Below are positions 21,501 to 34,043 of a DNA stretch of 64,000 nucleotides, one piece after another (position 1 is the first letter of the stretch; each line of letters begins with the position of its first letter). Where the stretch lies: NCBI GenBank assembly GCA_011317545.1, contig WUJK01000010.1:1364001-1428000 (forward strand), written 5' to 3'. Position numbers and translations under genes: made by a program. The stretch comes from Coniella vitis (Eukaryota > Ascomycota > Sordariomycetes > Diaporthales > Schizoparmaceae). The notes beneath the pieces were generated by a model. The model was given only the letters and a program-made list of their open reading frames with translations, was not told the DNA's origin and made no database searches.

Positions 21501-24500
21501 TAAGATCGATGATCTTCCCTTCTACTGCATTGGTTTCAAATCCTCCGCCCCAGAATACACGCTTCGCACTCGTATCTGGGCATCTCTCCGTTTCCAGACC
21601 CTCTACCGCACTATTTCTGGTTTTATGAACTACAGCCGTGCCATTAAGCTGCTCTACCGTGTTGAGAACCCTGAAGTCGTTCAGATGTTTGGCGGCAACT
21701 CTGACAAGTTGGAGCGTGAACTTGAGCGCATGGCCCGTCGCAAGTTCAAGATTTGCGTCTCTATGCAGCGTTATGCCAAGTTCAAGAAGGAGGAGATGGA
21801 GAATGCCGAGTTCTTGCTCCGCGCCTACCCCGACCTGCAGATTGCGTACCTGGACGAAGAACCACCAGCCAACGAGGGTGAAGAACCACGTCTGTTCTCT
21901 GCGCTGATTGATGGTCACTCGGAGATCATGGAGAATGGCATGCGCAAGCCCAAGTTCCGGATTCAACTCTCTGGCAACCCTATCTTGGGTGACGGCAAGT
22001 CCGACAACCAGAACCACTCCATTATCTTCTATCGCGGTGAATACATTCAGCTCATCGACGCCAATCAGGACAACTATCTCGAGGAGTGCTTGAAAATTCG
22101 CAGTGTGCTTGCCGAGTTCGAGGAGATGAAGACTGACAACGTGTCTCCCTACACCCCTGGTGTCAAGAGCAACACGCCGGCTCCCGTCGCTATCCTTGGT
22201 GCCCGTGAATACATTTTCTCTGAAAATATCGGTATTCTCGGTGACGTTGCTGCAGGAAAGGAGCAAACATTCGGTACCCTCTTTGCCCGTACTTTGGCAC
22301 AGATTGGCGGCAAGCTCCACTACGGTCACCCTGATTTCTTGAACGGTATCTTCATGACTACGCGTGGTGGTGTTTCCAAGGCTCAAAAGGGACTGCATCT
22401 CAACGAGGATATTTATGCTGGTATGAACGCTGTCCTGCGCGGTGGTCGCATCAAGCACTGCGAGTACTTCCAGTGCGGTAAGGGTCGTGACTTGGGTTTC
22501 GGCTCCATTCTCAACTTCACTACCAAGATCGGTCAGGGTATGGGCGAACAGCTGCTCTCTCGTGAGTACTACTACCTCGGCACGCAGCTTCCCATCGACC
22601 GCTTCTTGTCCTTCTACTACGCCCACGCCGGTTTCCACGTTCAGAACATGTTGATTATGCTTTCGGTGCACCTCTTCATGATTTGTCTCCTAAACCTCGG
22701 AGCGCTCAGACACGAAACCATTGCTTGCGAGTACAACAGCAACGTTCCCATCACCGACCCACTTTACCCGACTGGATGCGCCAACACACCCGCCCTCGTC
22801 AACTGGATCTGGCGCTGTGTTATCTCCATTGTCTTCGTCATTTTCTTGGCTTTCGTACCTCTGGTCGTCCAGGAACTTACGGAACGTGGTGTCCTACGCG
22901 CATTGACTCGTTTGGCCAAGCAGATTTGCTCGCTATCGCCCTTCTTCGAAGTCTTTGTCTGTCAAATTTACGCCAACGCAGTCACCAACAACTTGTCCTA
23001 CGGTGGTGCCAGATATATCGGTACCGGTCGTGGTTTCGCCACTGCTCGTATTCCCTTCGGAATTCTATTCTCGCGTTTTGCTGGGCCTTCAATTTACTTC
23101 GGATCTCGCATGTTGTTGATGTTACTTTTTGCAACATTGACCGTCTGGCAAGCTGCACTGGTTTACTTCTGGATGTCGCTCTTGGCGCTGTGCATTTCGC
23201 CGTTCTTGTACAACCCTCACCAGTTCGCGTGGACCGACTTTTTCATCGACTACCGCGAGTTTTTGCGTTGGCTCTCTCGTGGCAACTCCGTTTCGCATGC
23301 ATCGTCCTGGATCTCATACTGCCGCCTGTCCCGTACTCGTCTTACTGGTTACAAGCGCAAGGTTGTGGGCGAGCCTTCCGGCAAACTGTCGGCAGATGTT
23401 CCTCGGGCGAACATCTCGAACATCTTCGTCGCAGAGGTCGTTGGCCCGTTGTTGCTGGTCGTTGTCACGTTGATCCCATATCTCTTCATCAACGCGCAGA
23501 CTGGAGTCAACAACACTGGAGGTGTGCTGAAGGACAACGACAAGTCTGCTAAAGCCACCGCTTCGCTGCTCCGAGTTGCTGTTGTGGCATTTGCTCCAAT
23601 CGGTATCAACGCTGGTGTGTGTGGCGTCATGTTTTTCATGGCATGTCTTGCTGGTCCTCTTCTGAGTATGTGCTGCAAGAAGTTTGGTAGTGTTCTTGCT
23701 GCCATTGCACACGCTCTTGCTGTAATCTTCATGCTCGTCTTCTTCGTGGTCATGTACTTCTTGGAGGGATTCAACTTCACTCGAACCATTAGCGGCATGA
23801 TTGCCGTGGTCGCCATTCAGCGGTTCATTGTCAAGCTGATCATCACATTTGCCCTGACAAGAGAGATGAAGACAGATCAGTCCAACATTGCTTTCTGGAC
23901 AGGCAAGTGGTACTCTATGGGCTGGCACACAATCTCGCAACCTGCTCGTGAGTTCCTTTGTAAAACGACCGAGCTGTGTTTCTTCGCCAGTGACTTCATC
24001 TTGGGACATTGCCTATTGTTCATAATGTGTCCAGTCATCTTGATTCCCAAGATCGACACGTTGCACTCGGTTATGCTGTTCTGGTTGCGACCAAGGTATG
24101 TTTTCATTATATCAAGAAGTTGCCATGCATACTCCTATGTTACCAAGTCAATATGCTGACATATATTGCCTGCAGTCGTCAAATCCGCCCACCAATCTAC
24201 TCTCTGAAGCAGTCCAAGTTGAGGAGAAAGAGAGTTTTCCGTTACTCTCTGCTCTACTTTGGTCTTTTGCTCCTCTTCCTCATCATTCTCATTGGCCCCT
24301 CCATTGCTGGCAAATACGTGCCAAGCTCGATTGACAGCATGCTGTCCAGCACCAACCTCATCCAGCCCACTGGACAGGACAAGAACGATACTATTGGTCA
24401 CACGCAAACGGGTACTGGTGCAGCAGACTACTCTGGTGCTCTGCTAACCATGACGCAATCGTCCGCGTCCGCATCGGCAACAACTGCTGCTGCCAAGGTC

Positions 24501-24512
24501 AAGCTTTTCTAG
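18549..24512 (+). CDS. FKS1: 1,3-beta-glucan synthase catalytic subunit Fks1
   Basis: Plasma-membrane enzyme that polymerises UDP-glucose into cell-wall beta-1,3-glucan; target of echinocandins. Exons are 18549-18724, 18795-24095 and 24176-24512. Introns are GTAAGT...CAG and GTATGT...CAG. The product is 1937 aa, normal for the family. The N-terminus is a Tyr/Gly/Gln/Asp-rich low-complexity region (YYDQNGGYDAQG, HQDGGYYEGHEQQDGYYQDG) through about residue 110. The FKS1 dom1 segment is near 340-450 (IGLYLLCWGEANQVRFMPEC). Membrane helices follow, then the large glucan synthase domain at about 885-1690, then C-terminal helices. Echinocandin hot spot 1 reads FLTLSFRDP at 684-692, so the leading Phe and the Ser are the susceptible-type residues. 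It is followed closely by LCB1 and a GH17 glucanase on the same strand. Confidence 0.97.
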
Positions 24513-25351
24513 AATGACTGACTTTGAGGGTTGTAAGATAACATGGGAGGCGTGGGGAGAACATCGGAAGGGAGGGTGGGCTTTGCACACGGAAAAGGTG
24601 TTGGCTGCTTGTTTTTTCTTTCCAATTTGCCCTGCGCGCATGGATGCAGTGTCTTGTTTCTTCGATTTTCTTTTTTCTTGTGCTGGCAAATGATACGGCG
24701 GCCGGAGGAAATCATACAAAGCACGGTAAATGGTTCTTTAGACATATTTTAGGGTTGAGCACGCATTTCATCTTGATCCCGTATGCTTGCTCTGTCTTTA
24801 TGCAAAGGACCTATGAATGGATGGGTCTAGTGGGTATAATTAATATTTCAGTTCCTTACGTTTCTCGTTTTATCTGCTGCGACGTGTGTGAAGACCGGCA
24901 GTCATGCAATCATAGCTCTTTTGAAGAACAAAATGCTTTTGCTACATAGTATACCAAGAATGATTGACTCGGCTGCCTTGGTCAAATCCGGGTTGGACAG
25001 CCATAGTAAAAAGGTACAAGCAAGATACTATGTACCCCCAGCGATACAGGAAGCAGATCCCTGTCAGCTTATATCCACGCTATTATGCAGCTGCCCCTGA
25101 CTGGCCCGACCCTGCCGACCTAACGGAGAGCCCGCTAAAAGTAATCGATCGGATCCTCCAAAGTTGTCTTTTGATCATCGTCTGCATAGTACACACAACA
25201 CAGGATGCAGTTGCGCATTCACAATATTTCTTCCACCTCGGCGCCCCCTTCCAAGACTTCCCGGACCACTACTTGCAAATCGGGGACTGCTTGAGCTGTT
25301 GATGAGACGCTGCTACACCAAGCCGCCGCTTCTCGCTACTCCAGGAACCTG
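24513..25351. other. intergenic region FKS1-LCB1
   Basis: 3' UTR of FKS1 and promoter of LCB1. Carries CATAGTA words near 24943, 25027 and 25184. No gene seen. Confidence 0.5.
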
Positions 25352-27166
25352 ATGTCTCCTGATCCAACGGCCTCCACCATGGATCTCCATGAGATCCAGG
25401 GTCGCTTGACGGTTCTTCTACAAGAGGCATCGCATACCTTCCAGAAGGTCCCTGGCTCTGCCGTTCTGATTCGATACGTCCAGGCGAGCTACCAAAACGA
25501 TCCTATTCGATCTGTTTTCGAACTGTTCCTCCTCATTTTCTTCATCCGCTACCTCTTGTCGCCGTCATACCCCATCAATGAGTCCAACTACGTCAAATTG
25601 ACAGAAGATGAAGTCGACGAACTTGTTGATGAATGGCAACCCGAGCCATTGGTGGCCGAGCAGACAGCTCTCGAGGAAATTGAGATGGAAAAGCTGCCAG
25701 TCATTGTTGGGTGAGTCCTCTGGCCGTTCGAGCTGCATATCTATTGTTTGTAACTCTGATGCTCGTGGTGATTAACATCTCCTTTTTTGTTCCGGTACCC
25801 AGGCCGACCGGTCCCAAGTCGAAACTCGCCAATGGACGGACAGTAACGAACCTTGCCTCGTACAACTTCTACAACTTCAATGCCAACGAACAAATCAAAG
25901 AAAAGGCCATTACGACCCTACGCACCTACGGCGTCGGACCCTGCGGCCCACCCAATTTTTATGGAACACAAGATGTTCACCTCAAGACCGAGTCGGATAT
26001 CGCGTCGTATGTTGGCACTGAAGCCGCCATACTCTATGCACAAGGCTTTTCCGTCATGTCCAGTGTGATTCCAACATTTTGCAAGAGAGGCGATGTCATC
26101 GTTGTGGACCGCATGGCCAACTACTCGATCCGCAAAGGCCTTGAGCTTGCCCGTTGCAGTGTCAAGTGGTACACCCGTGGAAATGCGGCTGAGCTCGAAG
26201 AGGCTATGAAGCAGGTTGCGCAAGAGCAGGCCAAGCAGAAGAAGCTCACTCGTAGATTCCTCGTGGCAGAAGGCCTGTCCGAGGTTACCGGTGATTCTAT
26301 TGATCTCCCCAAAATGGTAAGAATTGTCACATCAGCACACCTTGGAATGAGCCATCTAGGCCAAGATGGTCTGCAAAATACTGATACTCAAGCCTGCAGA
26401 TTGAGCTAAAGGAGAAGTACAAGTTCCGCATGATCCTGGACGAGTCTTGGTCCCTCGGTGTCCTCGGTCGAACTGGCCGTGGCGTGACCGAGGCACAGAA
26501 TGTTGATCCTTTGCAAGTTGACATGATCATTGGCTCGCTCGCTGCAGCTCTCTGCGCTGGTGGTGGCTTTTGCGCCGGCTCCAAGGATGTTGTGGGCCAT
26601 CAGCGCATCACCTCGTCCGCGTACTGCTTCTCCGCCGCCCTCCCCGCCATGTCTGCCATCACTGCCAGTGAGACAATTAGCATATTGCAGAACAACCCTG
26701 AGGTACTCAATGGGCTTCGCGAGAACATCAGGGCGATGAGAGCTCAGCTGGATCCTCGAAGTGACTGGGTCATGTGCACAAGCGCCCCGGAAAATCCTAT
26801 TCTGCTACTGGCAATCAAGCCAAATATTGTGCAGTCACGGCGTATGTCTCTAGAAGACCAGGACCGTGTCTTGCAGGAATGTGTTGATGAGGTATGGCGG
26901 GTCTACAATGGTCGTTCAACGTGTATGAATACTGACTAACCACCAATCTGCAGGCCCTTGCCAACGGTATCCTGATTACTCGACTCAAGACCATCTTGAT
27001 CAACAAGAGCGTTAGTGGTGGAGAGGTACAGCCCAAACTCAAGGTCTGCGTGACTACCGGCCTGTCCAAGAAGGAGATTGAGAAGGCTGGTATCATCATC
27101 CGCCACGCCATTACAAAGGTCATGACAAGGAGGACGAGCAGTAAATTGGCTTTGCCCAGTGCGTGA
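25352..27166 (+). CDS. LCB1: serine palmitoyltransferase subunit 1 (Lcb1)
   Basis: Non-catalytic partner of Lcb2 in the ER enzyme that condenses serine and palmitoyl-CoA, the first step of sphingolipid synthesis. Exons are 25352-25710, 25803-26316, 26400-26891 and 26954-27166; all introns are GT...AG and phases match. The product is 525 aa. A membrane helix (VFELFLLIFFIRYLL) lies near residues 53-68. The fold-type I aminotransferase core has NFYNFNANEQIKEKAI, RTYGVGPCGPPNFYGTQDVH (including the conserved Cys of the family), FRMILDESWSLGVLGRTGRG and DMIIGSLAAALCAGGGFCAG. At that last site there is no PLP lysine, which separates Lcb1 from Lcb2. ATG 25352 is used; a second ATG at codon 10 is possible. 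Confidence 0.95.
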
Positions 27167-27978
27167 ACTTCTTTTGACGTCGATTCGCACAACTGATGAT
27201 GCATTTGCCTTGTAAATGCATGCGATTTATTATGGGCATATCCAAAGGAAAAAATGGGCAGAACCTGTTATTCTTACGATAAAGAGTGTACATACCTAAG
27301 CATGAAAGACGGAATGATACAATGACACACTCGGTAGATATGCCAGAGTCACACATACAAATCTAATGGTTAATATGATATAGCTGCTCAACAAAATATT
27401 CGGCTGCTTTGCCATTCGTCCATGCATACGGGCTTGATGCCATTCAGCGGCCGTGCTGGCTGATGCCCAAACAGCACACAAGAATCCGAACGAAATATTC
27501 TCTGATCGCAGCAAGGCCAAGCCTCTTGTCTGTTCATCTAATCCGCCATTCCAGTCCAGAAGCTCTGTTCACTATTATGAGAAAGAGATTGGCGGTGTCG
27601 ACCCTCGGCAGCGTACTTGCCCTGATCAAACAGATGACCATTGCGATGACTTGGAACGCTCATGCACTCGCGAAATCAAAGATGGTCCGAAGGAGCACAC
27701 CTTCCCACGAAGGCACCATAAGATGAGCCTGATGGCGGTCATGAGACTCAGGCAGAAGGCGGATTGAGGCCCTTGGATGACTTTGGAAGGAACAACCTGC
27801 AAGAGCTTGAATGTTATGAAAGGGACCACCTCGGCTTGTTTGGTTTCCTCCACTACAGCCCAATCGTCTCGTAGCCTTCAACCATTTCCTTTTGTTTTTG
27901 GCACCTCCAACTGAAAATTCTACCGCAACCTGTTGGACATCACATAATCAATACTGCAACTTCGAAGCAGTCGCCAAA
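27167..27978. other. intergenic region LCB1-GH17
   Basis: 3' UTR of LCB1 and promoter of the GH17 gene. Open frames on both strands are short and show no recognisable product. Confidence 0.5.
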
Positions 27979-29262
27979 ATGCTGGCGCCCAGTGGTCTGT
28001 CAATTCTCGCTCTTGCAGCCACCACTGCCCTTGCGCAGTATCACTCTCATCGCAGCTGGCGACCGGTCCATCATGCTGGCGATGACCATGCCAATAATAA
28101 ACTTCTCCAGCGGTCTGTCACTCTGCAAGGTCAGACCGTGACAATTACCGACAACTCGCGCACAGATTCTACAGTCATTCCCGAGATTGTAGTCTTCACC
28201 GACGGCAGTGGTAATCCGGTCAGTACGGCGACAGCGGTTGTGGCCCTCGTGCCGCCATCCGATACTCCACAAGCCGAGCAGGCGATGAGGAGGGATAATA
28301 CATTCTTGGCCACAAGCCTGGATGACTACCACGTCAGTACCAACGCGTCAATGAAGGCGCTCACTGACTTGGCTGCGGTGAAAGTGCCCCTATTTTGGAA
28401 TGCACACCATGAGGAACAGGATTCTAGCGACAACGGCCGACTCCTCCCTCGAGCCAGCGGAAGCGGCCTCTTTGGTGTGGCTTATGCTCCGTACAATGCC
28501 GACGGAAGCTGCAAGTCCGCGAAGCAAATCATGTCCGACTTTGGCGTTCTGGGCAAGACTTTTGGCATGGTGCGTGTCTACGGGGTGGATTGCAACCAGA
28601 TTCCCGCCGTCTACGCAGCTGCCAAAGCCAACAAACTGCGTGTCATGTATGGTATCTTCAGCCTCGACAATCTAGGCGACCAGATTGCAACTCTGACAAG
28701 CGGTATCGACAGCGACTGGTCCAATGTGGACACTGTGAGCATTGGCAACGAGCTCGTCAACAATGGCCAGGCATCACCACAACAAATCCTCGACGCACTA
28801 ACGGCTGGACGGCAGATTCTCGCATCAGCGGGCTGGACGGGCCCAGTTGTGACGGTCGACACATTTGTCGCTGCCCTGGCGCATCCAGAACTCTGCTCTG
28901 CAAGTGACTACTGCGCTGTCAACATTCATCCCTTCTTTGACCCCAACACATCACCCTCCTCAGCAGGCACATTTGTACTCAATATGGTACAAGCACTACG
29001 GACTAAGCTGGGCAACCCGTCGGCGCGCGTAAGGGTCACGGAATCTGGTTGGCCATGGCAGGGCTCCGCGAACGCACAGGCAGTGCCTGGCGTCGATCAA
29101 CAGACAATCGCTGTCAGCAGCATACAAAAGGCATTTGCAGCGAACCCCGAGGATATGGTGCTCTTTTCGGCTTTCAATGATCGGTGGAAGACGGCGGCGG
29201 AGGCGACCTTTTTCGCAGAACAATTCTGGGGTATGGGAACGGCGGATGCGCCCACATCTTGA
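27979..29262 (+). CDS. secreted GH17 glucan endo-1,3-beta-glucosidase (Scw4/Scw10-like)
   Basis: Cell-wall beta-1,3-glucan remodelling enzyme. Intronless, 427 aa. It opens with a signal peptide (GLSILALAATTALA), then a roughly 150-residue Ser/Thr-containing linker. The GH17 barrel begins at SGLFGVAYAPYNADGSCKSA. The expected acid/base Glu is E258 in VSIGNELVNNG and the nucleophile is E355 in RVTESGWPWQG, 97 residues apart as usual. It ends FFAEQFWGMGTADAPTS with no GPI-anchor signal, so the product is probably secreted or wall-bound. Shorter starts are excluded because the signal peptide begins at ATG 27979. It lies third in a tandem run after FKS1 and LCB1. Confidence 0.93.
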   Translation: MLAPSGLSILALAATTALAQYHSHRSWRPVHHAGDDHANNKLLQRSVTLQGQTVTITDNSRTDSTVIPEIVVFTDGSGNPVSTATAVVALVPPSDTPQAEQAMRRDNTFLATSLDDYHVSTNASMKALTDLAAVKVPLFWNAHHEEQDSSDNGRLLPRASGSGLFGVAYAPYNADGSCKSAKQIMSDFGVLGKTFGMVRVYGVDCNQIPAVYAAAKANKLRVMYGIFSLDNLGDQIATLTSGIDSDWSNVDTVSIGNELVNNGQASPQQILDALTAGRQILASAGWTGPVVTVDTFVAALAHPELCSASDYCAVNIHPFFDPNTSPSSAGTFVLNMVQALRTKLGNPSARVRVTESGWPWQGSANAQAVPGVDQQTIAVSSIQKAFAANPEDMVLFSAFNDRWKTAAEATFFAEQFWGMGTADAPTS

Positions 29263-31067
29263 GTATAGGGGCAATTCTGAGCGTCTCTGACGCACCGAGG
29301 AAGAGTTATGTGGTTGCGAATACTTGGAGCTATAGAGTTACATGTTGCTCCCTTGAAAGAAGTCATGTCAGAAGGACTGGTCTCGATCGACTCATATACT
29401 ATGCAGAGGTTTGGCGGGAAATCAACCAAGGTTTTTCTTATCAGTACCCGACTAGTCACTGGCTGATTGTTTAAGGACGGTTTGAACGCTCGGAATATAG
29501 TTGATAAACCTTCATTTATTTTGTAACACATCTCATATTCCAACTTTGATAGTTTGCTAGATGCCGCCAACAAAAGACATTCGTTACATCGTTTTGTCCC
29601 AGTTTTATGTAGGTGGTTTCTATATACCAATTTATTTATAATTTCTACGATAAGATTCTGGGCGTGCAGTCTCGAGACAATCGTTATTGGTGACAGTGTA
29701 ATCTTGATGCTATATCATATCCATTATCATCTCATGATGCAATGTGAGCCAACTCTCCTCCCCCCCCCCTCAAAAGGTACAGGGAGTAGGCTGACGAGTT
29801 CAATGTGAACAATTGCTCATGGGCAAATAGATAGTTGAATCGGAGCAATTGTATCTCTGTAAAAGACGCATGATTGTTGGCATTAAAAACCATGCCATTG
29901 CAGAAAGACTAAGTTAGCAAAAATATGGCTCCTTGTCTTGATGCAAAACGATGGTATGTATACATATAATTGTACATACCAAGTCGCTCATGCAAGTTTA
30001 CCAAGCAGCCCAAGTAAGGAATATATATATATATATATAAGAAAAAAAAATGTCGTATATATGAATATTTATATATAGACACTTAGATATGTTTGTGTGT
30101 ACGCTCTGGAAAGTGTGACCAGTTCGTCTTTCTGTGTAGATCATCGCGGCCTTGGAACAACAGAATTTATTTTTTTAAAAGAAAAAAAGCGCTATAGTCA
30201 CTGAGACAGGTATAAACCTGTTAGTACATATGTATAGAGAGAGACAAAAAAAGAAAAAGGTTAGTGGATCATGGGCATGGGCTGAAAGTACAAAGGCCTC
30301 GTAAAGCGGAGCTTTACCACCATCATGAGGTTCATGAGAGAAGAACACCCACGGAGCGCGTATCCTTGATAATGTTGATACAAGAATTCATTTCCTGTAT
30401 CATTATTCCTTTTTTTCCCCTCCCCTCTGAATTCTTTGCTCCTTGACAGTATGTCTTGTCTTCTACACAATTTTCCATCCATCATAATGAAATGCAGACA
30501 AGACAACGTGGAAAATTCCCTTTCCAAAAAAAAAAAAACCCCCCCACCACTATAGCACTTATACCAAACCAACCCCCCAACCCCCCAAAGAACAAGCACT
30601 TCGTCACATAATTTCGCAGAAAAGCGAAAAACTTCAGTCGAGGGCTCAATCAAACCGGCATATGGAAAGGCGGACAAATATAAATTCATGGTACCACAAT
30701 AGAGCAAGAAGCCCACTTAAAATAAGAATACTATGCCACATCCAAATCCAACAATACCACCAAAGCCGCTTTTGGTTGCGGCCATCCATCAGGTATATTA
30801 GCCATCGAGAAGAGTGAAAGTTGAAGCCGAAAGAAATCGAAAAAAAAAAAAGGCATTTCGCTTGTACTCCCCTGGCAAAAACATATCGCAATCCCCATTC
30901 CGTGGAAGATGAAGGCCTCGACAAAGACAAAATCATCCACCTCCCTCTCGGCATTCATTGCTCTTCGACGGTCATGCATTGCTCGAAGTATTATTCAAGA
31001 ATCCAAAAATCAAAAATCATAAGTCCCCCTTCTCAAGAAGATCCATTCACGACACACATTACGTTCT
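29263..31067. other. AT-rich intergenic region between GH17 gene and frq
   Basis: 1.8 kb between convergent 3' ends. It contains an AT dinucleotide run (30021-30040), homopolymer A and C runs (29760-29768, 30527-30543), and no supportable ORF. In Neurospora a long antisense transcript (qrf) starts downstream of frq. A comparable promoter could lie here, but nothing in the sequence proves it. Confidence 0.45.
30021..30040. repeat. (AT)n microsatellite
   Basis: About nine AT units followed by an A-rich run; simple repeat in the frq 3' flank. Confidence 0.85.
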
Positions 31068-33993
31068 TCAACCAGACTCTTCGCGCCCTGAAGAATAACC
31101 GCTTGCTTCACCGGCTGTTGCGCCCGAACTATCGGGGTGTCTTTCCATAATTTTGGAGATCATTTTCATGTTGCCACGTTCCAAATCATCTTCCTCGCTT
31201 GAGCCCAGTTTGCCAATGGCCTCAAAGTCATGATCCGATTGATGCGGGTCGGGACGCCGCGGATTAGCTTCTTCCAATTCATCCATGGCAACATCGGAAT
31301 CGTCATCGTTGTCCAGGTAGTCCTCCTCAAAGGCCGAATCGTCCGACTCTGTTGTCTCGGTAAAGGGAGGATAAAACATGGCTGGTGGAGGTAGAGGCAA
31401 GGGACGCAGTGCTTTGAATTTCTTTTGCAAAACCTGGAAGTGAATAAGAGGAGGGCGAGCAGGACTACCTCGGCGCAAGCCTGCTAGTGCCTTTGCACCA
31501 TCACTATCAACAAAATCGGTGACAGTGCTGGACAATTGGCGCACTGGCTCCGCCCGACCTCGAGATCCCGCGTGCATAGGATGGCGTGTAACGACCACAT
31601 AGGCGAAACGATCCTCTGGTGTAACTCCACCAAGACCGCAAGGTTCCAGCGAAACCGAAAGGGGGTTCAGCTGCGTCTTTTCGGGCTCTTTAGACCAAGA
31701 AAAGCCATAATCTTGGGATTCAACAGCGTCTCTTGGGTCGTCGGCAACATATTCGGCTTCGACAGACGTGTCCGGGTCGGTATGCTCTACTCCGTCTTCA
31801 AGAGGACGATAGGGAAGCATGGAGCCGGATGCAGTACGGGTGAGATGTGGCGAATCATCTTCCAGATGCGAAGCTTCTTGCTCATTGATCGAAGATGTCA
31901 GATAAGTTGTAGGAGACATATCGCTAGGGTCTCCCGAGAGGTCAAGACAGAAAGGTGCTCCGGTGTAATAGATGATAGCGCCATCACGTCTGCGCTTTTT
32001 GCGCGGTGTTGAGGCAGACCGACTGGCAAACCCGGTAGATCGAGAATTGAAATTGCTATTCTCGGCAGCGGGTACGGAGACCTGTGAGCCCGTGTCATCC
32101 AGCGATGTTTCAATCGAAGATGAGTGGTTGTGAATAAACATTGGCTTGTAGTGGAATGTCTCGGTTGATGCCGATGGCTGGGCGCCAGATTTAGTCCGGC
32201 TCTTGGTCGAAATGGCAGATGTCTCGGCGCTCCTCTTCTGTCTCTTGCGTTGACCATCTTCGTTTGAACCATCGGTAGTTTCGGTATCTGGGCTTTTGAC
32301 AGAGCTGTATCCACTACTGTCACTGCTGAATTTTGTGCCTTCGGTTCCGCCGCGCCACCGAATCTTGCGACCATCTCTGGAAAGCTGGAACTTGGCAGAC
32401 CTCTCCGCAATGGCGGACCGGATGTAGTCGGGCGTCACGTTGAGGATATGCAGCTGTGCCAGGTTGCAGAGTAAGTTCAAATGAATCCACCCATCCGCGT
32501 CCATGGAAACGTCTTGCTGCTTGAACGGTATTTCGTCCAGAAACTGTGGTGCCTTGACGCCCAAATGTCGAATATACTGCATGTTTTCGGCGGGTATCTG
32601 AATCCTATCAGGGTCAAGATCGAGGGGTCGGGTCGCTCTCTGATCATTCGGCTCAGCATTTTGCGGCGAACTGTCCTGGCCGCTGTGCTCATTGCTACCG
32701 CTTCCACTGCCAACCCGAGTCTCTCCAGTCTCATTGTCGCCATTCGAATTCGACACGGACAGTTCCTCGCGTGATGTCCCCTTCTTATCCGTATCGTACA
32801 CGCGTATGCGCGCTTCTCGCATAGGCTCATCTTGACAAATCGTAGCAAGAGCTGCCGTTCCAGCCAGCAGGGGAGGAGCAGAGATGACTCCTCGGCTATT
32901 CACCTGAGACTCCAAAGGGACCTGCTGATTTCGCTTGTTCTTTCGGATTGCTTTGCCAGTGAATAGTTGCTCAAGCCTGCGAACCACCAACTTCTTCTTT
33001 TCCTTGTCCGTCAACGTTATGTGGCGAGGCAAGAGGCCCTCTGGAATGTCGCGAAGATAATTTTCTACTCTTTGCTCCATCGAAGACCCCGCTCGGCCCA
33101 ATGATGGCCGGCCGACCGAGCTCGTTGACGCGTGCGGACCAGCTGAGCTCGGTCCTGTCGACATGGAGGCATACGCGGAATCAACAGGGCGCCAGTGGGA
33201 GGACGATGAAGAGGCATGCTTCGAGTTGGAACTGGAGCCCTGCAGTCGGCTGACGTGCTTGGAAGACTTCTTGCGCTGCTGGGAGGATGTCGTGGATCCG
33301 TCCAAACTTGAAGCGAACTCGCGCAGCGTTGCCTCCAATTCCATCTTTTTCTTTTTGGGCAAGCCATGGTACTTGATCTCGAACAACTTGTCTCTGCGCA
33401 GTGGGTCGGGTCCGAGTTGTTTGAATCTTCTCAACTCCTCCTTGAGCCGTCTATTCTCGATCGTCAAGTCATCGATGACGCTTCGGAAGTCGTCTGCACT
33501 GGTGCTGTGTGTAGGCTGCGGCGGGAATTGCGGATGTAGATATGGACCCGAGGTATAAGGCACGGGGCCGCTTCCGTTGGAACGGAGGCCTTCATTGGAC
33601 GAATCGGATCGCTTCTGGAAGAAAGGTGGGTCGACTAACAAACCGTCAGCTGCGCCGTCCGCGTGAAGCTTTCAGAATCAGTTCCAGCAGAACAAGCTTA
33701 CCATCCATTGAAGCATGATCAAAGGCAGCAGGAGGATGACGATTGGAGCGATCGAACCAATTCTTGGGGTCGCTCTGACCGGTGTAGTTGCTCTCGCCCG
33801 AGGAGGTGCGTCTCTGCGGGCCGCCAGACCCGGCTTTGCTACCAAGTTCGGGTCGCATCGAGGCATCGCGAGCGAGGCGGTGATGACGTAGAGTAACAGA
33901 CTTTTCTGGTGTAGCGCGTCGGGGCATAGGATGTCCGCGTTCAGTAGTGGTGGCCTGAGGCGTGCTCGGGCGCGAACTTTGAACTGGCGCCAT
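31068..33993 (-). CDS. frq: frequency clock protein FRQ
   Basis: Negative element of the fungal circadian oscillator: it binds FRH and casein kinase 1 and inhibits the White Collar Complex. Two exons on the minus strand: 33993-33702 and 33634-31068, intron 33635-33701 (GTAAGC...TAG), 952 aa. Marks in order: NYTGQSDPKNWFDRSN; VDPPFFQKRSDSSNEG at the splice; a coiled coil at about 145-170 (DDFRSVIDDLTIENRRLKEE); LFEIKYHGLPKKKKMELEAT; VENYLRDIPEGLLP with KEKKKLVVRRLEQLFTG; and DPDRIQIPAENMQYIRHLG. These are followed by LNLLCNLAQLHILNVTP and FQLSRDGRKIRWRGG, in the region that binds CK1 in Neurospora. Then come the basic NLS-like RKRQKR, KKRRRDGAIIYYTGAPFCLD and an acidic tail ending ASGYSSGREESG. 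ATG 33993 is used; the frame upstream has no ATG. Intron retention would add 18 residues and a stop. Confidence 0.96.
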
Positions 33994-34035
33994 GATGATA
34001 TAGACGGTGAGACGGTCCAAGGGTGTGGAACAGCT

Positions 34036-34043
34036 GATCGATC
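34036..34043. promoter_or_regulatory. frq: GATCGATC palindrome in frq leader
   Basis: Perfect 8-bp GATCGATC palindrome 43 nt upstream of the frq start codon. GATC/CGAT pairs form the core of White Collar light-response elements, but this position is probably inside the transcribed leader. Function is conjecture. Confidence 0.25.

Noticed and set aside
21325..22671. 448-codon open frame antisense to FKS1
   Set aside because: It is a shadow of the strongly biased codon use of FKS1 on the other strand; no start context, homology or independent support.
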